This document shows, one piece after another, positions 6,923 to 13,712 of a stretch of 34,381 nt of DNA. The stretch is from Acidobacteria bacterium RBG_13_68_16 (GTDB lineage: Bacteria > Acidobacteriota > Thermoanaerobaculia > Thermoanaerobaculales > Thermoanaerobaculaceae), in the NCBI GenBank assembly GCA_001766905.1, contig MEKI01000084.1:1-34381 (forward strand), given 5' to 3'. The translations under genes and the position numbers were made by a program. Within the stretch, counting starts at the first letter, position 1. Every line of letters starts with the position of its first letter. Below the pieces are notes generated by a model that was given only the letters and a program-made list of their open reading frames with translations, had not been told where the DNA came from and ran no database searches.

Positions 6923-9149
6923 ACCCCGCCGCGAGCAGCAGGAGGATCGGCCCCACGAGGCCCGCGCGGTAAGGTGTCGGGTCGAGGAAGAGCGCGACGC
7001 GATGGCGACCCGCCGGAACCCGGACGCCGATGTTTGCGCCGTTGGCCACCTCGACCGAGGCCGGGCGTCCGTCCACGGTCGCGCGCCAGCCGCGCATGAA
7101 GCTCTGTTGGACGACCAGCAACCCGGAACCCGCGGCCGTTACATCGAAGAGGCGATGGTGTGGCCGCCCGATGAGTTCAGTCACCTCTCCACCGCCGGAC
7201 TCCTGCACGCCTCTCGCCCCCGCGACTACCGCGTCCTCTCCTGGCCGGAAGCTCGCCGCTGCGAGCGCCGTCGCGGCGGCAACTGTCCCCTCGGCCGGCA
7301 CAATCCTCTTTGCGAGGTAGACGCGGGGGGATGGACGATCGACCCCGCTGATCCATAGGGCACCGGCGGGGGCCACGGGCCGGCCAGTGACCGGGGCGCG
7401 GGCGATGACAGCCGTGGCGCCAACCGCCTGTGCCAGACGGGCACGATCCTCGAGCGCCATCGAGGCGGAGGCGGCTGCCAGCAGCTCCTGCCGGACCGGC
7501 TCCAGGCCGTCGGGGCCGCGGGTTAGAACGTACGCTGCGCCCCAGCGGGCACCGTACTCGGGGACGAGGGCGAGGCGCAGCTCCCAGAAGCGCCCAAGCG
7601 GCGGGCCAGAACGCCTCTCGGGCGACGCCCCGGGAAGTTCGATCGGTGCGAGGGTGGGGCGTGGAGGCAGCGCGGCCATGGCGGGCGGGGGTTGCGCCCA
7701 GGCGGCGCTGTCGGCGAACAACAGCACACCCGCGCCGCCGGTCACGTTGGCGACGAGCACCGCGCCGGCGGCGGCCACCGGGACCGGTCCGGCGAGGGCG
7801 AGCACCGCCGGAGGCACGAGCAGCGCCGCCCAATCGAGAAGCGCTGCACGGCGGAGCGTTGCCGTCGGGACCTCGGAGGCGGCGGTGCGAGACGCGGGGT
7901 AGAGCGCGGCGAGGATCGGCCGCAGAAGGCGGTCAGGTGCGATCGCCGCCGGGGCGAGCACGACCGTGATGAGCGCGAGCGTCCGGACCCACCGGCGCGC
8001 ACCGCGTTCCCATCGGGCGACGAGACCCTCCCAGCCGGCGGCGAGCAGTGGTGGGAGGGCCATTACCGTGAGCACCAGGAGCTTGATCGCGTATCGCATG
8101 GCGCCGAGCAGCGGCAGGTTCCGTGCCACGGCGGCGACGGCCGGCGGGGCGAGCACCGCTGCGCCGACCAGGCCCGCGAGCGCCATCGCCCACCACGGCG
8201 CCAGGCGCCTCCCCGCCCGCCGGGCAAACGGCAGGCACAGCAGAGGTGCGGCCCCGAGGAAGATCACCGGGTAGTAGCGCTGCCACGGGAACGAGGGTGC
8301 GGCCCAGAACCCGCCGGCAAGGTCGGCAAGCGGCGGGCCCAGCAGATTCGGGGCGAACAGCTCGAGGAAACGGCGCGGCGCGAGGGCATCGGCGGCGATG
8401 GCCAGAGCGGCGGGGCCGAGAGTCCCTCGCACGGTCTCTGGGAAGGCCACGAGAAGCGGTACCAGGACCGGGGCCGCGAGCGCCACGGCGGACGCGGGCA
8501 TGACGACGAGAGGGGCGACCGGAAGCGGCCGCCACGTGCTCAGCACCACAGCAGCCCAGGCGAGGGCGGCGACTGCCGCCGTGACCGGCTCGCCACCCAG
8601 GAACGAGAGACCGACCAGAGTCCCCCCTAGGAGGGCGCGGCGCACCGCTGGCCGCCCCGGGGTGGGCGGCGGTACCGCCGATGCGAGTGCCCAGACCGCC
8701 CAGGTGAGAGAGGCCTGGAAGTTGAGGAACGTGACGCTCGACCACACCACGCCACAGGTTGCCGTGGCCGCCGTCGCGACGGCCGCGCCCGGGGGTGCGG
8801 CGCCGGTCCGTCGGGCCAACCGGTAGCACCCCACGATGAGCAGCAGGTGGTGGAGGGCGATGTGCCAGGCCGCCGCACACTCCGGCGACGTCAGGAGGAA
8901 GAGCAGCGTGCCGGGGTAGACGGCCATGGTGTTCGGGTTGGCCAGGAGCGGGCGGCCGCCGCTGGAGTACGGGTCCCAGAGTGGGGGCGAACCGGCGAGC
9001 ACCTGTTCCCGCCACACCGTGCGCCACGGGAGCTGTGTGGCTGCGACATCGCGGGCCGGCAGCGTGTCGCCCTTCAAGAGATGGGGGAGGTAGAGGGCCG
9101 CCCAGAACGCGAGTACGAGCGCCAGCGGAAGCCTGTCACGGCCCGCCAT
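6834..9149 (-). CDS. YfhO-like polytopic membrane protein (first copy)
   Basis: This 771-residue integral membrane protein starts at ATG 9149. The N-terminal LALVLAFWAALYLPHLL segment is followed by an extracytoplasmic loop with the family pattern WDPYSSGGRPLLANP and YPGTLLFLL, then some ten or more hydrophobic helices to about residue 490, a soluble region, and a C-terminal QQSFMRGWRATVDGRP plus VPAGRHRVALFLDP motif before a final transmembrane helix. YfhO (PF09586) proteins are GT-C-like membrane proteins; B. subtilis YfhO is connected with lipoteichoic acid glycosylation. The likely role here is sugar transfer or lipid-linked glycan handling in the envelope, which is inference. A paralogue lies at 13709. 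The minus-strand TAGACT six bases before the ATG suggests a leaderless message. Confidence 0.8.
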   Translation of the reverse strand: MAGRDRLPLALVLAFWAALYLPHLLKGDTLPARDVAATQLPWRTVWREQVLAGSPPLWDPYSSGGRPLLANPNTMAVYPGTLLFLLTSPECAAAWHIALHHLLLIVGCYRLARRTGAAPPGAAVATAATATCGVVWSSVTFLNFQASLTWAVWALASAVPPPTPGRPAVRRALLGGTLVGLSFLGGEPVTAAVAALAWAAVVLSTWRPLPVAPLVVMPASAVALAAPVLVPLLVAFPETVRGTLGPAALAIAADALAPRRFLELFAPNLLGPPLADLAGGFWAAPSFPWQRYYPVIFLGAAPLLCLPFARRAGRRLAPWWAMALAGLVGAAVLAPPAVAAVARNLPLLGAMRYAIKLLVLTVMALPPLLAAGWEGLVARWERGARRWVRTLALITVVLAPAAIAPDRLLRPILAALYPASRTAASEVPTATLRRAALLDWAALLVPPAVLALAGPVPVAAAGAVLVANVTGGAGVLLFADSAAWAQPPPAMAALPPRPTLAPIELPGASPERRSGPPLGRFWELRLALVPEYGARWGAAYVLTRGPDGLEPVRQELLAAASASMALEDRARLAQAVGATAVIARAPVTGRPVAPAGALWISGVDRPSPRVYLAKRIVPAEGTVAAATALAAASFRPGEDAVVAGARGVQESGGGEVTELIGRPHHRLFDVTAAGSGLLVVQQSFMRGWRATVDGRPASVEVANGANIGVRVPAGRHRVALFLDPTPYRAGLVGPILLLLAAGFIRWAGTSRDRAAAIDDEGHSTPATPPAR

Positions 9150-9155
9150 GGCGAG

Positions 9156-9161
9156 AGTCTA
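9156..9161 (-). promoter_or_regulatory. -10-like TAGACT immediately before the YfhO-like start
   Basis: On the minus strand TAGACT is followed by six bases and then the ATG at 9149. The same layout (TAGA[AC]T-N6-ATG) occurs before the genes at 10438 and 30320. No convincing -35 box is visible, so this rests on the repeated spacing. Confidence 0.35.
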
Positions 9162-9187
9162 GCCGGTCCGGGGGCGGCCCAGGGGTC

Positions 9188-9215
9188 TGCGCCCGGAAGC
9201 TGGAGGTGCGCCCGG
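9188..9215. repeat. Direct repeat TGCGCCCGG x2 upstream of the first pilin
   Basis: TGCGCCCGG occurs at 9188-9196 and 9207-9215, 19 bp apart start to start, which puts both on roughly the same DNA face. They lie about 65-90 bp upstream of the transcript start predicted from the sigma-54 site, where activators often bind. It could also be chance in GC-rich DNA. Confidence 0.3.
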
Positions 9216-9251
9216 CTCGGAATGGGCACGGGCGGTCTCGTAGGCCGTTTT

Positions 9252-9268
9252 TTGGCGCGACTTTTGCA
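9252..9268 (+). promoter_or_regulatory. Sigma-54 (-24/-12) promoter of the first pilin gene
   Basis: TTGGCGCG (9252-9259) and TTGCA (9264-9268) match the TGGCRC-N5-TTGCW consensus exactly in spacing: GG at 9254-9255 and GC at 9266-9267 are 12 bp apart. The predicted transcript start is near 9279, only about four bases before the pilin ATG at 9283, so the message would be nearly leaderless. Confidence 0.7.
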
Positions 9269-9282
9269 TTTCTTTAGGGCTA

Positions 9283-9735
9283 ATGAGACAAGCAAACCGC
9301 GGTTTCACCCTGATTGAGCTCTTGATCGTGGTCGCCATCATAGGGATCATCGCGGCGATCGCGATCCCCGGCCTCACCTCGGCGATCCAGCGCGCGCGCC
9401 AAAAGCGGACGATGGTGGAGCTGCGTACCGTGGCGACTGCCGTCTCGAGCTACGCCACCGACTTTGCCTACGTTCCCAGGGTCCCCACGGGAGTGGTCGA
9501 AGACCTCACCCCGTACCTTGCCCCGACCTACCTCAAGGTCCTCCCCTACCTGGATGGCTGGCGGCGCTCTATGCTGTACAATTCAGAGGGGCTTAACTAC
9601 ACCGTGCGCAGCAACGGCAGCGACGGGCTCATGCAGCCGGGTCCACCGATGGGCCCCACGACGAGCTACGCCGACGACATGGTGATGGTGAACGGGGTGT
9701 TCGTGCAGTGGCCGGACGGGATGCAGGTGAACTGA
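9283..9735 (+). CDS. Type IV pilin / GspG-like pseudopilin (first of two)
   Basis: The 150-residue prepilin has a seven-residue leader MRQANRG and the class III cleavage site G|FTLIE, followed by the hydrophobic assembly helix LLIVVAIIGIIAAIAIPGL with Glu5. The globular part contains YATDFAYVPR, LTPYLAPTYLKVLPYLDGWRRSMLY and ends WPDGMQVN. The proportions resemble GspG or short PilA-type major pilins, which are cleaved and N-methylated by prepilin peptidase (encoded at 25298) and polymerised at the inner membrane. No start other than ATG 9283 would keep the leader. The spacing of a -24/-12 promoter right in front leaves almost no 5' leader. The second pilin gene shares its N-terminal third and C-terminal motif. 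Whether it builds a pilus or a secretion pseudopilus cannot be told from this window. Confidence 0.92.
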   Translation: MRQANRGFTLIELLIVVAIIGIIAAIAIPGLTSAIQRARQKRTMVELRTVATAVSSYATDFAYVPRVPTGVVEDLTPYLAPTYLKVLPYLDGWRRSMLYNSEGLNYTVRSNGSDGLMQPGPPMGPTTSYADDMVMVNGVFVQWPDGMQVN

Positions 9736-9769
9736 TGTGCCGTGTGGTGGCATTCTGCGGGTTCGGTGG

Positions 9770-9784
9770 TGACGCTGGGCGTCA
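9770..9784. promoter_or_regulatory. Palindrome TGACG-N5-CGTCA upstream of the second pilin
   Basis: A perfect inverted repeat, TGACG (9770-9774), CTGGG spacer, CGTCA (9780-9784), is centred about 63 bp upstream of the transcript start expected from the sigma-54 promoter. It is a reasonable dimeric regulator site, for example for an NtrC/PilR-type activator. No copy was found upstream of the first pilin gene. Confidence 0.35.
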
Positions 9785-9813
9785 TCGCCGGGGGCGGCAA
9801 GAGGACGGTTCAG

Positions 9814-9829
9814 TGGCACGGTACTTGCT
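9814..9829 (+). promoter_or_regulatory. Sigma-54 (-24/-12) promoter of the second pilin gene
   Basis: TGGCAC (9814-9819), five bases, then TTGCT (9825-9829) is a full match to the sigma-54 consensus, with GG at 9815-9816 and GC at 9827-9828. Transcription should start near 9840, giving an 18-base leader that contains the strong ribosome-binding site AAGGAGGAG (9846-9854) ahead of ATG 9858. Confidence 0.8.
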
Positions 9830-9857
9830 TTTGATGTGAGTCGACAAGGAGGAGCGT

Positions 9858-10313
9858 ATGAAAAGGCAAAAGGGTTTCACACTGATTGAGTTGCTCATCG
9901 TGGTCGCGATCATCGGCATCATCGCGGCGATCGCGATCCCCAACCTGCTGAACGCCATCAACCGTGGCCGGCAGAAGAGGACGATGAGCGACATCCGGAG
10001 CATCGCGACCGCTCTGGAAGCCTACTCGGTGGACTTCAACTTCTACCCGAAGGGCCTCTCAACTGGAGTTGTGACCCAACTGACGACCTACGTCATGCCC
10101 ACGTTCATCAAACGGCTGCCGACGAACGATGGGTGGAACCAGGCTCTTCAGTTGGACATGGAAACCGCTGGTCAGAGCTACACCATCTGGTCGTTGGCCA
10201 AGGGCGGCACGGGCGCGGTCGGGACCGGTGGCCCGAAGACGGACTTCGCGGACGCCATCGTGTTTTCGAACGGCCAGTTCTACGCCTGGCCCGAAGGCAT
10301 GCAGACCAACTGA
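9858..10313 (+). CDS. Type IV pilin / GspG-like pseudopilin (second of two, probably the major one)
   Basis: The 151-residue prepilin has the short leader MKRQKG, cleavage site G|FTLIE and assembly helix LLIVVAIIGIIAAIAIPNL with Glu5. The globular part has RQKRTMSDIRSIATALEAY, VDFNFYPKG, MPTFIKRLPTNDGWNQAL, and ends WPEGMQTN. It aligns with the preceding pilin over its whole length, indicating tandem duplication. Expression signals are the best in the window: a consensus sigma-54 promoter, AAGGAGGAG eight to nine bases before the ATG, and a strong intrinsic terminator 23 bases after the stop. This suggests an abundant structural subunit (inference). The coding sequence is less GC-rich than its neighbours: the line at 10021-10080 is 33/60 G+C. 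It should be processed by the prepilin peptidase at 25298. Confidence 0.93.
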   Translation: MKRQKGFTLIELLIVVAIIGIIAAIAIPNLLNAINRGRQKRTMSDIRSIATALEAYSVDFNFYPKGLSTGVVTQLTTYVMPTFIKRLPTNDGWNQALQLDMETAGQSYTIWSLAKGGTGAVGTGGPKTDFADAIVFSNGQFYAWPEGMQTN

Positions 10314-10336
10314 ACGTACCTTGCCGCTGCACGCAC

Positions 10337-10359
10337 GGGGGACGCAAGTCCCCCTTTTT
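10337..10359 (+). terminator. Intrinsic terminator after the pilin genes
   Basis: A perfect 7-bp stem GGGGGAC / GTCCCCC (10337-10343 and 10348-10354) with a GCAA loop is followed by five T residues (10355-10359). It ends the pilin transcript and separates it from the membrane-protein operon starting at 10438. Confidence 0.92.
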
Positions 10360-10425
10360 GTTTGCGACCCCTCGAGCACCAAATGTGCACCACGCCCGGT
10401 CCGGGTGGACGATGCTGATCCGGGC

Positions 10426-10431
10426 TAGACT
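10426..10431 (+). promoter_or_regulatory. -10-like TAGACT immediately before the first ligase-like gene
   Basis: TAGACT is followed by six bases and the ATG at 10438, and there is no Shine-Dalgarno in between. This is the layout expected for a leaderless transcript and is repeated before the genes starting at 9149 and 30320 on the minus strand. No clear -35 is seen. Confidence 0.35.
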
Positions 10432-10437
10432 CGTCTC

Positions 10438-12003
10438 ATGGCGTCGCGGCGCTTGCCGTTGGTGGTGGCGGCTGCCGGTGTGGCGGCCGGTTGGGGCGCG
10501 GCGCGCTACGCCGCCTTCGCCCCCCTGCTCTGGCTCGCGATCCTTGCCGTGCTCGTTGCCCTGGCGTCGGCAGAGCGGCGTCTGTTCGACCGCCGCTGGC
10601 TGTTCGTGGGCCTCGTGCTTCTCGGGTGCTCCTGGATGGTCGCTGCGGACCACGAAGCCGCGCTCCGCCTCTCGCTACTGTTTGTGATGGCGGCGCTGCT
10701 CTTCGGCCTCGCGCGCCGCGCGCCTCCCGACGACCGCTTGGTGGGCTTGATCGCGCTCGGCATCGCCCTCACGGCCCTTGTAGCGCTCACCCAGGTGTTC
10801 GGAGGGCTCGAGCGCGCGCGCGGGATGGTGACGGACCTCCCGCCGCAGTGGCGCGAGGCTGCCGCCGCGCGGCTGGGCGGAGGCAGGGTGTTTGGGACCT
10901 CCGCGTTGCCGGGTCACTTCGCCGCCCTCCTGCTGCTCGCCGCGCCTCTCGTGATCGAACGCGGGTGGCGTTCCGTGCGCTGGCGGCGGGTGGGCTGGAG
11001 CGCTCTGCTTGCCCTAGTCGCGGTTGCGATGGTGCTCACGCGCTCCCTGGCAGCCCCGGCCATCGCGGCAGTATTGCTGGTCCCGCTGGCGGCGGATAAG
11101 GTGCGCAGTCGTCTCGTGCAGGTAGGTGCAGGCCTGGTGCTGGTTGTGGCCGTGGCGGTTGTGGCCTCGCGCCACGACCTGGGGAGCCTCGAGCCGATCC
11201 GGCTGCGCTGGGTGAACTGGCAGACGACGGGGTGGGTGTTCGGCCAGCATCGCTGGCTCGGCGTGGGCCTCGGGGGCGTAGGACAGGCCGGGCTCCTGGC
11301 TCCGACCGCCGCGGCGAACATCACACCATACGCGCACAACACGTACCTGCAGCTGCTGGCCGAGCTTGGCATCGCGGGGGTCGGGGTATTGGCGGCCGGC
11401 GTGTGGGCACTCCTGCGCCTCATCAGAACCGGATTCGCGACCCACCCGGGGCTCGCGCTGGCCGTCGCGACGATTCCCTTGCACAACGTGGTGGACTTCT
11501 CGGCGTACGCGCCGGAGGTACTGCTCCCCTGGGCGGTGCTCGCGGGGACGCTCGCCGGCCGCAGCCTCCCGCTGCCGGAGCGTCCGCTGCGGGGAAGCGT
11601 GGTGCTGACTCTGGCGGGGATCGGCGCGCTGCTATCCACCCTCGTGTGGCGTGGCGAGGTCGAGCTGGTCTCGGCCACCGCGCCCCCGTCGGCGCGCCCC
11701 GTGGAGACGGCTCTGGCAGCCGCCCGGTGGGTACCGTGGGAGGTCACGCCGGTGGAGTTCGCGGCCGGCCTCGCCCTGGAGGGCGTCGAGCCCGCGGTCG
11801 TCCTCTCGAACGTGGATCGGTTGTTGGCTGCGCGGGCGTGGGTGCGGCCCCACTCGGCGAGCTGGGCGGAGAGCCGCTGCCGGCTTCTGCTGGCCCAGGG
11901 GCGCCAGGGGGAGGCGCTGGTATGGGCACGCGAGGCGCGCCGGCGTGCGCCCTGGCGGGAGGGTCTGACGGAGCTGGAGGCCGCGTGCTCGCGCCCGCGC
12001 TGA
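10438..12003 (+). CDS. O-antigen ligase / O-oligosaccharyltransferase-like membrane protein (Wzy_C family), first copy
   Basis: The 521-residue polytopic protein has about ten to twelve hydrophobic segments in residues 5-380 and a soluble C-terminal tail of about 130 residues. The Wzy_C hallmark HNTYLQLLAELG lies at residues 300-311, in the expected large periplasmic loop, after GQHRWLGVGLGGVGQ. A second typical element is IPLHNVVDFS near 345. This superfamily includes WaaL O-antigen ligases, Wzy polymerases and PglL/PilO-type O-oligosaccharyltransferases that glycosylate pilins, and sequence inspection cannot separate them. The C-terminal tail (PVETALAAARW, AESRCRLLLAQGRQGEALVWAREARRRAP) looks like one or two TPR helices. 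The stop overlaps the GTG of the next ligase-like gene by 19 bp. Its position directly after two pilin genes makes pilin glycosylation a serious possibility. Confidence 0.82.
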   Translation: MASRRLPLVVAAAGVAAGWGAARYAAFAPLLWLAILAVLVALASAERRLFDRRWLFVGLVLLGCSWMVAADHEAALRLSLLFVMAALLFGLARRAPPDDRLVGLIALGIALTALVALTQVFGGLERARGMVTDLPPQWREAAAARLGGGRVFGTSALPGHFAALLLLAAPLVIERGWRSVRWRRVGWSALLALVAVAMVLTRSLAAPAIAAVLLVPLAADKVRSRLVQVGAGLVLVVAVAVVASRHDLGSLEPIRLRWVNWQTTGWVFGQHRWLGVGLGGVGQAGLLAPTAAANITPYAHNTYLQLLAELGIAGVGVLAAGVWALLRLIRTGFATHPGLALAVATIPLHNVVDFSAYAPEVLLPWAVLAGTLAGRSLPLPERPLRGSVVLTLAGIGALLSTLVWRGEVELVSATAPPSARPVETALAAARWVPWEVTPVEFAAGLALEGVEPAVVLSNVDRLLAARAWVRPHSASWAESRCRLLLAQGRQGEALVWAREARRRAPWREGLTELEAACSRPR

Positions 12004-13712
12004 AGTGGCTTCCCGTGCTCGTGGTCCCGGTGGCGCTCGCCTGGGTGCTGGCCCCGGGATGGGCGGCACCCGCACCGTGGGTCGTGGCGGTGACGGTCGT
12101 GGTGGTGTCCGGGCTTTGCCTCGCCAGGGGGGGGTGCGCGGTCCGGAACGGCCCGCCGGCGTGGTTGGCGGGGCTCCTGGTGTGGGCTGCTGTCGATGCG
12201 GCGCTCCGACCCGTTGCGACCACCGACGCGGCACGTCTGCTCGCGGCCGGGCTCGTGGCGCTGGGGCTGGCGGTCGTGACGGGGACCCCGCGCGGAGCAG
12301 CGTGGGGGCGGGTGGGGGCGGTCGCCGCAGGGACCAGCGCAGCGGCCTGGTTGATCGCCGAGCGCCTGCTACATGCCGGGCGGCCGCCGGGGCCGTTCGG
12401 GAACCCCAACCTCGCTGCCACTCCGGCTCTGCTGGCCTTGGCGTTGGCGCCGTTCCTGCCTGCCCCAACGGTGGTGCGCGGGGGTCTGGTGGCGGTCGCA
12501 GCCGCCGGGGTCGTGGCCTCCGGATCCCGCGCGGCGATGGTGGGCGCCGTTGTGATGGCAGCCACGTGGGCCCTGACGCGCCGGGGCGGCCGCAGGATGC
12601 GGCTCGCGGCCGCCATCCTGGTGGTGATCGCGGTGGCCGGCTTGACCGTTCGTTTCGCGACCGACCGGGACCCCCTGCGCTACGAGCGCGTCCGGATCTG
12701 GGCCGTCGCGTTGCGGGTTGCCGCTGCGGAGTTTCCCCTCGGCTGTGGACCAGGCGGGTATGCGGACGCCGCGATGGCGCACAACTTCCCGCGTGACGGG
12801 GAGTTTGCGCGCTTCGCCCGTCTGCCCGATGTGGCCGAGAGCGACCTGCTCCAGTTGGCGGCCTCACTCGGCCTTCCCGGGGTGATGCTGCTTGCCGGAC
12901 TGGCGTGGAGCGTGGCTCGTCGCCTGCCGAAGGCAGACGCTCGGGCGTGGGGGGTGCTGGCCGCTGCGTTGGTCACTTCGGCGTTCAACTCGCAGCTCAT
13001 GGTGCCAGCAGTGGCGTGGACGCTGGCCCTTGCTGTCGGGAGCGTTGTGCCGCGAGTCGCGATGCGGCGAGATCGTGGGTCGCGATGGGCAACCGTGGCG
13101 GCGGTGGCTGCCGTCACGGTCGTGACGGGGGCCGTACTGGCGCTCCCGGACTTCGGTGCGGGCGAGGCGCCGGAACGTCTGGTGGACCGCGCCGACGCGG
13201 TCCTGCGCACCCGCCCTTCCGACGGCGACGCGCTGGCGGACGCTGAGGCGATGACGTGGCGGGCGTGCGGCGCGAGGCCGCGCTACGGGCGCGGCTGGCG
13301 GATCCTCGGGAGCATCCGCCTGCGCCGGGCCGCGCTCTGCGGCGAGGCGGACGTCGCGGCTGCGGCGGCTGAGGCGTTCGCGCGGGCGCGGGCGGTCAAC
13401 CCACTGGATGTCTGGGGGGCGGTCGGGGAGGGCCAGGCGCGGCGCATGCTGGGTGACACCCGAGGCGCCTGGCAGGCGTTCAACGCCGCGGTGCTTCTCG
13501 AGCCGAACTGCGTCCCGGCGTGGCTCGAGCAGGCGGTCCTCCACCTGGCCGAGGGGGAGCTCGGGCCGGCGCGCGGGGCGCTGCGCCGTGCCGAGGCCGC
13601 GCAGGCCCGGGCGCGCGGAGTGGCGTTCGTCAGCGCCTACGAAGTGGCACTGGCATCTGCCGACCCCGTGACGGTCGAGCAGCTTCGTGCCGCCACCGGG
13701 GAGGCCCGGTGA
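11985..13712 (+). CDS. O-antigen ligase-like membrane protein with C-terminal TPR region, second copy
   Basis: The start is GTG 11985, preceded by GGAGG at 11976-11980, inside the end of the previous gene. The 575-residue product has a polytopic part to about residue 385 with the family motif FGNPNLAAT (about 138-146), GSRAAMVGA, FPLGCGPGGYADAAMAHNFPR and ESDLLQLAASLGLPG. In typical Wzy_C proteins His-Asn directly precedes the LxxLxxxG segment; here that position reads E-S-D, and the only His-Asn is about 30 residues earlier, so catalytic geometry may differ. Residues of about 425-570 are soluble and TPR-like, with repeated A-rich helices ending in WLEQAVLHLAEGELGPARGAL. A frame continues upstream of the GTG but only as an overlap of the preceding gene. 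It is the second member of a four-gene overlapping cassette. Confidence 0.8.
   Translation: MLAPALKWLPVLVVPVALAWVLAPGWAAPAPWVVAVTVVVVSGLCLARGGCAVRNGPPAWLAGLLVWAAVDAALRPVATTDAARLLAAGLVALGLAVVTGTPRGAAWGRVGAVAAGTSAAAWLIAERLLHAGRPPGPFGNPNLAATPALLALALAPFLPAPTVVRGGLVAVAAAGVVASGSRAAMVGAVVMAATWALTRRGGRRMRLAAAILVVIAVAGLTVRFATDRDPLRYERVRIWAVALRVAAAEFPLGCGPGGYADAAMAHNFPRDGEFARFARLPDVAESDLLQLAASLGLPGVMLLAGLAWSVARRLPKADARAWGVLAAALVTSAFNSQLMVPAVAWTLALAVGSVVPRVAMRRDRGSRWATVAAVAAVTVVTGAVLALPDFGAGEAPERLVDRADAVLRTRPSDGDALADAEAMTWRACGARPRYGRGWRILGSIRLRRAALCGEADVAAAAAEAFARARAVNPLDVWGAVGEGQARRMLGDTRGAWQAFNAAVLLEPNCVPAWLEQAVLHLAEGELGPARGALRRAEAAQARARGVAFVSAYEVALASADPVTVEQLRAATGEAR

Noticed and set aside
10337-10359. 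Hairpin as a riboswitch or attenuator for the membrane cassette
   Set aside because: A perfect short stem followed directly by a T run, just after the pilin stop, is fully explained as an intrinsic terminator.
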